This document shows, one piece after another, positions 43,290 through 54,500 of a DNA stretch of 64,000 nucleotides. Made by a program: the position numbers and the translations under genes. Origin of the DNA: Hyperoplus lanceolatus. Lineage: Eukaryota > Chordata > Actinopteri > Uranoscopiformes > Ammodytidae. The stretch covers positions 9,311,501 through 9,375,500 of the forward strand of contig CM049404.1 in the NCBI GenBank assembly GCA_026929865.2. Reading direction: 5' to 3'. The notes beneath the pieces are model-generated. The model was not told the origin of the DNA. It did no database searches and was given only the letters and a program-made list of their open reading frames with translations. Numbering within the stretch: the stretch's first letter is position 1; each line of letters starts with the position of its first letter.

Positions 43290-44010
43290 ATGGCAGGCGA
43301 GGAGGAGAGGGGGGTGGTCCGTGTCAAAGTCAAGGTAGGAGGATTCAGGTTTTTTTAACAGACAGTCTGTCTGTGTCTGCTAGTTAGCTAGCATCCCCGT
43401 TATCCTGTTTTTTTGAATTATCTGGCTGTCTGTCAAACACACTCTCCGGTGCTACACGTCGACAAAAACAGCACCTATGACAGTAGCGGAAGAACATGCA
43501 GTGCGTCTGTGCCGCGGCCACCCGCGTATTGATTCATTGTGTTTATCGCCAGCTTTTGTTTGTTGTCGCTGAATAGTATGCAGTCTATGACAGCTGGAGT
43601 TGCTTATCAATACATTCTCCTATCGAGTGATTGTGGCCGACTTGTTCGGACGGTTATAACTGACATGCTGACCAATATCAATTAAATCCCTATATCAATA
43701 TATCCAACCTCAGGCTGTGTACACTCAGCACTGAACCCTCATAGCCTGGGCTGACGTCATGTGTCTGCTCAGCCAAATGCGTGCGTGCATGCACCTCATG
43801 ACGTCACATGTTACCTGAAACCGAGCTATTTTTGCCCTTTAATCGATTTACTTTATGACGCAAAAAAACGATGGAAATTGTAATTCTATTTTTAATCATC
43901 ATACGACAAATCATCTTTGTGATAATTTAAACTTATACCATTGTATCTTTCTACAATGTGTTAAGTTAAGCAAATTAAGTATTTCTGTACACATGGTCAA
44001 GGAGGGGGCT

Positions 44011-44069
<59 letters not shown>

Positions 44070-47000
44070 ATTTTATTTATATAGCGCTTTTCTCTCACTC
44101 AGAGCGCTTTAAAATGGCTTATGGTTCAGTAATGCATTCTCTGACCATCTGCTTGGTTATTTTAGATGTGGTTTTATATGCAGCTGAGCGGTCACATCCA
44201 TATTTTTACAAAAAAAAGTATTTTTTAGTATGGTGAATAATGATTTCAACCATATAAACAGTTTCCAAGCATTCAGTTATTATGTGGTATATTAAAACGT
44301 AATAATACTATACACCCCTATCTCTTAACTAAATTGGCTGAATTTGTATTTGGGGTGTTAGACATTGTGCTACAGTGCAATGTATGCCCAATTGTATATG
44401 GAGAAACAACTGTAACCACTCAGGGAAAATTTTGAGAAAAAAAGGAATGCGGACAACTTTGATGACAGCACTGTAAATATGGTAATAACAACAACAAAAA
44501 AGTATATAATATAATAATATAACACTATAGTTTAAGTGTATCATAATATGGAACTGAGACTATGTTGTTGTTGCCACAGTATTTTTAGATTTGTCTGCCT
44601 TTCAGAAATGTGACGGGGTGCTTCCTGTGGACTTTCGCTCCTTTGCTGTGGATCCTCAGATAACATCACTGGAGGTCCTGCAGCACATCCTCATCAGAGC
44701 CTTTGATCTGAATGGGTAAGAGAGCGATCCGCTTGGTAAAACTCTTGTACAGACACAAAGGCTATCAGGTTCCTCCTAACAAGAGCTGCTGTATGTGGGT
44801 CAGCTTTTTTAATTTTGTCTGTCCTCCAAAACTAGGAAGCGGAATTTCGGGATCAGTTACATGTCCAGAGATCGGAGCGGTGCAGAATCCTATCTGTCTC
44901 TGGCTTCTGACTCGGATTTGGATTTTGCATTTGCCAGTGCTGCAAAACCAAATCTGCAGCTCAAGATGGACATCAAACCTTCAGAAGACAGTAAGAACAC
45001 CAGTGTGTCCTTAGAGAGCAACTAACTAACCTTTTGAGATCTTTGTACTCTTGAACAAGACTTTCATGTATGAGTGAACCTGAATGTTCCTCAAAGGTTC
45101 ATATTTAATAAAGACACGACTAGTTAAGACAGTGCTCAGTTCATAACTTAGACAGTGTCCAGAAAAATGTGGATGTTAAGTCGTTATACGCCTGATAAGA
45201 AGCAAAAAAATAAATCTAATGTTGAACATGTTATATTTAGTTATTAGAGGTAATGTATTGATTTTCTATGCGTGAAATGCCAAGTTCGAGAGACCAGGGC
45301 TACAGACAATGAATATTTGTTATTTACTGCTGGAGCTGCTGAGAGCCTAAAGCATTGTTGAATGTGATAGGATGTGTTCAGAGTGGAAAGAACCAAGTGT
45401 CAGTGTATTGGAAGGGGTGTCTTTATGCAACTCTAAATGGCATCAGATGACATTTAGATTGTGGATGTTAGCTGCCTAATGGTCACGGAAAGCTTTTTGT
45501 AATGCAAACCCCTTTGTGACTTTACACAGTTGAGAGTGGAGGAATTTGATGCAAAGAAAAGACTTTGTTACTTTGAAAAATACCCGCTTAAATTGACCAA
45601 CTCTCTCCTGAGGTTGCATGTATCTAATATGCAGTATTTGATATTTTTGTGAATATTATCCTCATTACAAAAAAACAGTTTTAATGATCATATGGGCTCC
45701 CTACTATTGAGTATGAAACAGAGGTTAAGATAGAATAGGAGACGATTGTTCACTTCATTACTTTTTGTTCAACTACAGGTCCAGTTATGGAGGAGTGGGA
45801 CATCATAAGCCCCAAAGACGTGATTGGTTCTGAGCTGCTCCTCGGCGATAGGACCAGGTCTTTGGCATCTGCAGCTTTGCCATTCACCCAGTCTCTACTC
45901 ACCCAGGTTCCTTCACCTTCTTTAGTCTTCCTCTCTCTCTTTTATCTTCCACCCTTTATATGTCGGGGTTATTTTTTTGCTTACGTGCTTGTTTCGCTTG
46001 TGGTCAGGTGGGCAAGACCCTGTCCAAAGTCCAGCAGGCCTTTAGCTGGTCGTACGGGGAGGAGATCAAGCCTTTCAAGCCCCCGCTGACCGACGCCGAG
46101 TTCCACAGTTACCTTAACGGACAGGGCCAGTTGACCCGACCTGAGGATCTCCGACTGCGGATCTACCATGGCGGGGTGGAGCCTTCACTGCGCAAGGTGC
46201 AGCAACCTGTGTTTTATTGGTATAATCTACCAGTCATGTGTTCAGGAGACTCCCAAATTAAAATGGTTGAGTGGCAGTTAAATCCGATTGGTTCTGATTG
46301 TTATGCTTGGACATTCTGGTTCTGATTGAATCTTAGTTCAGTTTCTTGGCAAAATATTTGGGAAGAAAAGAAACAAAAGTATGTTTTAAGGAGAAACCAG
46401 CTTTATTTTCGGCAGACTTGGACATTAGTCATAAGGACGGGAGAGATTTTTATCATTCACAGGGGTTTCCTTTCTTTTCCCAAATAAATAAAACAGTCCT
46501 ATCCTCTGTCTGTCTCCTGCACACACAACATGTGCCAATTGAATACTTATGTTACTTTAAGGTCACATCTTGTGCTAATTTTTTAGGTTCAAACTTTTAA
46601 TTTGGGTTTTTACTAGAGACTGTTTTCATGGGTTTGTGTCCAAAAAAAGCCTTTATATTTCACACAATGCCATTGCTAAATCTATTCTGTTCAGCCTCTG
46701 TTTGCTTTGGGTGGGTGTGCTTATCACAGGTGGAGGTAGTGCTAAGTAAGGTTGGTAATGAGGGGCGTGGCTTCTCCCTTTATGACATCATAAGAGGAGA
46801 GGAATCCGACTTGGGTTTTTTTTTGAACACAGGTTTTTGATGTTGAAAAATCATGAACATTTAAATAAAACGTAAAGAATTGGTACTTAATGGCTGTTAT
46901 TGCCGTTGATGAAGGTTGTGTGGCGGTACCTCCTGAACGTCTACCCTGATGGACTGACTGGACAGGAGAGAATGGACTACATGAAGAGGAAGACCAGAGA

Positions 47001-49635
47001 GTACGACCAGCTGAAGAGCGAGTGGACGGGCCGGGTCAACGACGAGGAACTGGAGTTCATCCGCGGGAATGTTCTCAAAGACGTCCTGAGGACCGACCGG
47101 GCTCATCCTTACTACGCAGGCTCTGAAGACAGCCCACATCTGACTGCCCTCACAGACCTGCTCACCACGTTTGCCATCACACATCCACAGGTGTGCAGAG
47201 ATCTTCAGTCACTCGGCGTTTACCTGTTTTAGGGTTGGGGTTGGGGCTGCTTATCAAAACCATTCTTTTGAATCCCTTAATGCCACTAGTTATTGAAGTT
47301 TAGCTGCGGATTTGCCCGCTGTGTAAACCCCTTCTTTATGTAAAACACACAAACAGGCTTTTCGTGGAACCCTTCTTGGTGTTGCCAGCCTATAGCTCAA
47401 ACCTGAAAATGATAAGAGCAGCAGAAGATATGACATTTTGAGTAAATAATAGGTTTGTTTGTAGGTTATATGCAATTGAAAAGGAGGGAGGAGAGCTAAA
47501 AGGTTTGATAAAAAATATTAATTAGTCTGGCATTAGCAGTGCTTGGTATTTTGCCAACCAGGAATCGGATCCAAAAATGCAACCTGCAATTTGGAATTCA
47601 ACCAAAAAGATGATGCTGCCAGACAGCGGAAGCGCACCATTTTAAAAGACAGTCCTTGTTTATAGAAACATCACACTGGAGTTAAGACACTGTAGCATTT
47701 AAAAAAATGGAGCGTCCCAGTAGCAGGGTCATGGAAATAGAAATGGTTCTAAATGTTCTAAAGGCCCCTGGATAATCCCCTGAACTAAAAGACATCTGAC
47801 AATTTCTTTGTTTATTTCAGTTTCCCTGAAACTGCAAGCTACTCTTACTCTCATGCGTATATATCTACATAATTTAGTATTTTGCAAACTGTCAACTTAA
47901 CTCTGTGTGGATGTGTTTGGTCTTTCAGATATCCTACTGTCAAGGCATGAGTGACATCGCTTCCCCTATACTGGCGGTAATGGACAACGAGGCACACGCC
48001 TTCATTTGCTTCTGTGGCATCATGAAACGCTTGGAGGGGAACTTCCGGCCGGACGGGCAACTCATGTCTATCAAGTTCCAGCATCTGAAGCTGCTCCTGC
48101 AGTACTCTGATCCAGAATTCTACTCGTACCTGGTTTCCAGAGGTGCAGACGACCTGTTCTTCTGTTACCGCTGGCTGCTGCTGGAGCTCAAGAGAGAGTT
48201 TGCGTTTGATGATGCTTTGAGGATGCTGGAAGTCACCTGGAGCTCCCTGCCTCCGGACCCTCCTGAGACTGCAGTGGAGCTTATGGGTCCACCACAGGAG
48301 ACCGATGAGACAAAAGCCTCCAGAGATAAGGACAAGACTGTTAAGAATTGCCTTCCAGATAACAAGGAACAAAAAGAGAAGCAGCGTAGGCGACACATGC
48401 TGAGGCCTTCAAGAGAGGATCCTGCTGTCCTAGATGAAAAAGACCGGGGAAATGTGGGAAAGGGAATCGAGGGCAGCGAATGCGTCACTCCTCAAGTAGC
48501 CATGGAAAAGGCCGATTTGCCAGCTCGTGCTTTTGAGAGGCAGACCAGTTTCGGAGAGTTCAAATACTACACGGCCCGAAACGAAGACAGCTTCGATATG
48601 GAGGATGCTGCAGTTCACACACCGCAGGCCATGGTGGCTTCAAAGTCTTCGACCAGCATCACGAGGCGCCAGTCCACGCTGGACAGTGAGGAGGACCTGG
48701 GAGAGAAAACGCCTCTCATAAAAAACTGTGACAATGCCTCCTCTCCAGTGTTATCACCTTCTCTCTTTCCTAGCGGCCCACCAATGTGGAAAACCGGCCC
48801 CTCCGCCTCATCCACGTCTACGGCCTCTCCCTCCAGCTGGCCGGGCGCTTCTCCAGAATCGCCTCCCAAGTCCCCGTCCCCGTCCCCGTCTAAAACCAGC
48901 AGAAGAACGGCTTCTCCAAGAACTGTCCCGAAAGGATCCTACTCCTCTGGCCAAATGCTGGGCAGCACTGGGATCAACTCTCCCACCACCCCCACTGTGA
49001 GATCCTGTGTGGCGTCTCCCTCCCACGCCCCTCCCAGTCGCCCGCTCATCTCTTCGCCCATTCTGTCTTTTGGAAGAGGTTTCAGGTCGTCCACCACCAA
49101 CCTCCTCCCGTCGCCCGGCAACCGATCCCCCAGCACCACCGCCAACACGCCAGGTTCTTCGAAAGTCAGCGAGACCGCCGCCGCCGCCAGCATCAAACCG
49201 TGCTCCCTGCCTCCGCCCCAAGAGTTCGGCAAGGGCAACCCCTTCATGCTGTTCCTGTGCCTGTCTATCCTATTGGAGCACCGCGACCATATCATCAAGA
49301 ACAGCTTGGATTACAACGAGCTGGCCATGCACTTTGACAGACTGGTGCGGCGCCACAACCTGAGCAGGGTGCTGCAGCGCGCCAAGGCCTTGTTCGCAGA
49401 CTACTTGCAGAGCGAAGTGTGGGACTCTGAGGAAGGGGACGAGGTGAGCTCGGACTCCCCAACGACGGCCACCGCGGCTGCTGCTCAATACTCCCCCTCC
49501 TCTGCAGCTGTCTCCGCCCGGCCCATTTACAGCCCTTTAGCCTCGCCTCAACCATCTTCTCCAAACTCAACGTATAACCTGGCAACCACCATTCCCTCCC
49601 CGACAGCTCAAGTTCCCCTTTCTCCTACGTCCTGA
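43290..49635 (+). CDS. tbc1d25: TBC1 domain family member 25 (OATL1), Rab GTPase-activating protein
   Basis: GAP for Rab33B that acts at autophagosomes through LC3/GABARAP binding (known for the mammalian protein). Exons: 43290-43334, 44606-44715, 44836-44990, 45779-45906, 46008-46196, 46915-47190 and 47929-49635, giving 869 aa against 688 in human. An N-terminal ubiquitin-like region (FRSFAVDPQITSLEVLQHIL) is followed by the LC3-interacting motif EEWDII at 108-113. The TBC domain starts near residue 200. The arginine finger is Arg268 in the VLKDVLRT motif and the glutamine finger is Gln306 in YCQGMSD. FFCYRWLLLELKREFAFDDA closes the first half. A Ser/Pro-rich, probably disordered linker (about 390-725) is much longer than in human. 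The conserved C-terminal block EFGKGNPFMLFLCLSILLEH to ADYLQSEVWDSEEGDE follows (about 728-810), then a Ser/Pro tail not in human. The last exon alone encodes 568 residues. Confidence 0.96.
44012..44120. repeat. (AAT)n microsatellite joined to a dispersed-repeat end
   Basis: About 19 AAT units (to 44069), then ATTTTATTTATATAGCGCTT and AGAGCGCTTTAAAATGGC. The pairing of a TAA/ATA tract with TTTATATAGCGC is a widespread repeat end in fish. It lies in tbc1d25 intron 1. A poly-Asn open frame over it is an artefact. Confidence 0.75.
46557..46873 (+). mobile_element. MITE of the 11154 family, internally deleted and lacking its right end
   Basis: In tbc1d25 intron 5. It starts TTAAGGTCACATCTTG and keeps the order of words of the slc2a1-intron copy (GTTTTCATGG, GTGTCCAAAAAA, CAATGCCATT, CAGCCTCTGT, GAGGTAGTGCTAAG, GTTGAAAAA.CATGAA). 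A segment after CAGCCTCTGT is missing and no TTAA right terminus remains. It ends about 40 bp before the exon 6 acceptor. Confidence 0.6.
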
Positions 49636-52600
49636 TTCCCTGGTCCATCATTGGCTGCACATCTTCAGCGAACTCCTCAGTAGACTGTTCATATAGCCCC
49701 ATTGGAGGTGTAGATCTTTTTTTTCCTTCTTTTTCTTAGACCGCCTCCCACACTTAATTGGGGTTCTTAATAATCTTCTCATTCTGTGTATGCTTGAATA
49801 CATATATTCCTTGTGTATGTGGTCATGGTAATATTTAATTTTGTAAATGGAACCTTCCAAGTTAAGGTTTTTTTTATTGTCTGGCCCTTGAAGAGGGATT
49901 GAGAGAACCTGATTTCTCACCGTGTCCTCTGAAGTTGCCGATGCATGAGAAGTTAAACCCCTGTGATTCAGGCGTTTGGCTGTCAGAGTTCTGCCAGAAC
50001 CAACAGAAGCCACTTGGTGCATTTAGCCTGTGTTGCCCTCTTTATTACCTTTGTTTACAAACTCATGGTATGTCCAGTAAGCCACAAAAGTGTCTTAACT
50101 AAAGCACGCAAGTTATATTACTTCAAAAACATAGGGAGAAATCCAGACTCTGACATGTTAAAAGAGAATTTTGAGTTTGAATTTTTCACTAAGCATGTCT
50201 CAAAGGATTTTGACAGAAACCAGACTTGTTAAACAAAATCTAAGTCAGTCAAAAACCAAATAATCTGATTACAATTTAACACTTAATAAAGCCAGCACAT
50301 ACATACATTGTACGTACCTTAACCGCCCAACTTTCCCGTCACCATTTACCTTTAAGGGTAATATAGACAATACATCTACATAGTGTAAAAACTGCTGCAG
50401 AGGTGCTCCCTAAAAGTGTGTTCAGTCAGAACACCAAGTAAAATGTAGGTGTGGCATCATCTTACATATACTCTCAAATTTGATAAAAGATGCAAACAAG
50501 TTCTAATGCAAAATAATATTTTGTTTGGTAAACATTGTGCTTAAACAATCAGTTTCATACACATAAAAAAAGGGGGGACTGCATTGAAATAAAAAAGAAA
50601 ATAGTTTTTGGTGATTTCTGAGATAAGATTGAGCTGTGCCGAAAGAAACACACAGTCAACGTGTATGTTGCTAGGCACCTACAGCTAACATCTGTAACAT
50701 ATTTCTGAACGGACTGTAAAACCCTGATTACACCAGCATTTCGTAAAACCAAATTTTACACCAAAGTTGGTCAGTTTCAAAAGGAAATAGTTCAACGACC
50801 TCTGATCTTTGCATCGTGTGTTCATCTTAAGTGAATTGTGAATTGTAATCTCCAACTATCGAGCAATTCAGACAGGGTTCCGTAATATTAAAAAAGACCG
50901 AATCGGTCTTATACAAGCCAATTTAGTATAACCACGCTCTGCCAGAATATTAGTTTCTCCACTTAGGATAAGAAGAAAACAGCATGGTCTACTGTCAGTC
51001 GTTGCCTTTATTTAACTGTGATTACTTGGTCAGCTGGAGACGGTCATTTGTTTTGCTGTGGTATTTTCTGGTGTCACCTGGAACTAAAGCTCAAAACCTC
51101 AAAGTATATTGCTCCTGGGACCTTTTGTTTACATGCCATCCCACATCCCCTCATTTCCTGCCATGTCTCCATAGTAATGCCACAAAATGCCCTGACCTGG
51201 CAGCGACAGAGTGGAACTGTCTGTGGAGATATTAAATTGAAAATGGAGTTTTCATTATTTTCCTCCCTCCAGGCATACTGTAGACCTTTTGGAGATGTAA
51301 CAGGCTTCTGGATGACGGCTCACTTTTCCCCCTGAGGTTTGACTAGACAGCCACACATGAAATTAGGGCGAGTGACGCACCGGTTAGTGATGTCAGAATG
51401 GGTATTTTTTGCCTTTGACAGAGATAGACCTTATAAAAATAAAACACTAAATTGGTGGTATACACCTTTTAAACTTAAAAAATCAAGATACATTACTTGC
51501 AGTTATTTAATTTGTTTATTAGTTATATAGTTATATTTTTCCCTTTACCCTTCCAAAGTGCTTTTTCTTCTGGACTTGACAGCACAGGAGAATACCGAGA
51601 TTGGGTCTAAACGAAATAATGTTGCAGTGGCTCATGCATACCATTTGACTTTAGACTTTTCTTCAACTGTATTTTAGGTTAGATTTTGCTGAAATGGCTT
51701 AACTGCCTCTGTAAACAAAGTTTTACATGATTTCAAATGTTGCCAGAGTGCAGTATAGGGGAGGTGAAGTAGAGGGGACTGAGGTTAAACTATATTCACA
51801 CCTGCAACGTCAGAGATTTTGGGTCAGTGCAATGAGTGTATAATATCAGTGACATGTTCACATTGAATCCTTGTTATACAGTCACAGATGTGTTTTTTGT
51901 TTGTTTTGTTTTTGGTTTTTTTAATACAACTTTGAATGTGACTCAGTCAGTCACAATTGAGGACTGAGGACTTCTAATACCCGTTTTCTAATACCCGTAT
52001 TCGTGAAATAAAGCCTCACATCGAAGCATTGGTTCATATCCAAGGTCTTCGTAGGTAACCCAGGACAAAGCAGCTGATCATGTTTTGTATCCATGACTTC
52101 ACCCACCCGTCAATAGTGACATCTATCCACAATACACTTCTGACAATATTCTGTAGGCAGTAGCTACTTTATAGAGAACAGCTTGGTGCAAATATCATTG
52201 TGTTGATATACACTGTATGTGCTGGACTCTCACCTTCAAACTACAACAGTAGTCAACTAAGTACTGTACATTATTTAATGCTGTGGTGGGCCTTTATTCA
52301 GAGATGTATCATTTCAGCACTTTGTTTATTGCTGTCTCCCAAAGACTGTCTTTTTGCTCTGTTTTCTGTTCAGCGATTTCAAAGAAGACACAACTATTTG
52401 TCCACATTCGGGGTAATTTAATGCTCAATTGCAGGTATGATGTATTGGCAGTGTTTGTACTTGCGTTGTGTGGTTGCGGATGAGAAGGTAACAGTCATTG
52501 CTTTATAATCAAAATATTTCCCTTTCTTGAGTGTGATTTTAGACATTTTTAAAGTGGAATATGATATGATTCCTCTTGGCATGGCCAGTGACTGATATAA

Positions 52601-54500
52601 TTAGCCTTTGTGTAACCTTTTGGCAGAGAAGTGCCTCACTTGTTTGAATCAGTAGCCTTGATTACCATTTTATTTTGTGTTCCTTTTGCCTGTCTACATT
52701 GTTTCATGGTATATGCTGACTTGAATTCCAGCTTAATGGCTGATTATTTGATAGGCTCGTTCATGTGTAGGGCATCCTGATGTGACAAAGATCTGGCCCC
52801 TGATCCTGTTGCAAACACATAATCAAATAGATCAAATGCAACTAAAACAGTAGTCTTTTCTTTTTTTTGTGAAATCAGAAAAGCCTTAAGAGTGACCCGC
52901 ATTATGTTAAAATACAACAGAAATTCAATTTGAAATATAAAACAGCCACCAGTCATCAACAGTTTGCTTCCACAGTGGAACCATAATTTATTTATTTTTT
53001 TTGGTGTTCAAAGTCTGAAACTGTTGACATCGCTCCGCCTTATTTAGCGTGCACTTCGATATGGATTACATTCATTCAGCTGAAGCACATCACAGAGAGA
53101 AAGGGAAATCATTCAAGCACAGGGTTAGTTTGTGACAGTGACTCCAAATCTTCTTCCAGCTCACTGATGATGTTTTAGACCTCAACAGAGTTCAGATGGA
53201 GATATGGGGGCACTGGAACAAAGTCAGGGAGTGTGTCTTAAAACGGTCATATTGGTTTGCTTTCTTTCTCCTCAGCATTGTTTACCTTGACTACGTTTTT
53301 GTTTTGAGTGGCCTATATTATGTATATTCTCTATAATTGGTCTATAATGCAGAAGGATGAAAATAAGTGTGTTGGCTCCACCTCCAACAGGGAAATCCCT
53401 TTTCAAGAAGTTTTTCTGTTTTAAGCAGAAACTAAAGTAATTCTCATATCTTCAGAGAGAACCTTGTCATAATAGTGGCGCCTTCTTTTGTATATCCGTA
53501 TTTAATAGTATATTTAAAATGAACTGAAGTACTGAACTGTGCTTGCTGGACAATGAGCCAGCAATATGTGCATTTGTAACACAAAAAAATGATTTGTTTA
53601 TCTCATGAAATTATATATGTGCACAAAAGTTAAACTTTTTAATCATACAACACAACAATGTTACTGATTGTATATGGGACACGAATAAATAATCGATCAA
53701 CGGATTGGGTGAATGATGATTGTGTTTTTTTAATTGATTAACAAACGCTGTGAAAGCTAGAAAGGTTGACTAAAGCGTAAACTAAAGAGTACGACATGGT
53801 TTTGCTGATAGTAATCTTTGTTTACAAAGGTTGAAAGTACCTATTCCTACTGTATGTGACTGGTGAGTATATGAGCAGCATCAACCAAGTCTGCAAGTGA
53901 AACTATGTCACAAAGAAGAAATAAAAACACAACGTTTAATCTATCACCAATAACATACTGTCTCTAATCAGCTCAGTTCAATACACTCCACAGTGGCCAG
54001 TGCCACTGTCTGTTATGCAGGCTCCTCACATCTTAGAGAGGCTACAATGCTCAATTTGTCCCACAATATAAACAGACTGTTGACTCTGATTCATACACAT
54101 TTAATTCAGTCAAAACACCACATGACTTCTTAGTAGACGCCTGAGACTATTGAAGTATTGGTTGTCATCTACCAATGCTAAGGATACTGAAATCCTGACT
54201 GGATTGTCAGTAGCTTTTTACAATTTAATTGGCCTATGGGAGACCCTAAAAACTTAAGACACGCTTACCTTGGGTATGAACAAAGCTTTTGACATGTTCT
54301 GACGTCATACCCAGGCTTCATCTACATGGGGTTACAGATGTAACGTCATCACCACATCTGCAGCATAATCCTCATATGCATTACCGTCGGGCACCTCTGC
54401 GTGTCGCAAGTGCGCCCGTGGAGTAATAAAGAAGAAGCAGAGGAACAGGGGTGAAAATTAGTTTCCGGTTCCGGGTCAACAGTCTCCTACACAAGCCAAA
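49636..54500. other. tbc1d25 3' UTR and spacer before ndufb11
   Basis: 4.9 kb without a recognisable gene. The plus-strand AATAAA at 50285-50290 is a candidate end for tbc1d25; others lie near 52006 and 53925, so the UTR could be long. The text is AT-rich and no clear transposon ends were found. The last 100 bp become GC-rich and form the ndufb11 promoter. Confidence 0.5.
54463..54474 (-). promoter_or_regulatory. Tandem ETS/GABP (NRF-2) sites before ndufb11
   Basis: Two adjacent TTCCGG hexamers (CCGGAA on the minus strand) end 26 bp before the ndufb11 ATG. Tandem GGAA sites near the transcription start are the usual NRF-2/GABP arrangement of nuclear genes for respiratory-chain subunits. Binding is inferred. 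Confidence 0.55.

Noticed and set aside
43855-44112. Poly-Asn frame
   Set aside because: Produced by the (AAT)n repeat in tbc1d25 intron 1.
47851-49585. Several long antisense frames (up to 181 codons) opposite tbc1d25 exon 7
   Set aside because: Shadows of a GC-rich 1.7-kb coding exon. The plus frame has clear protein homology and the antisense frames have none.
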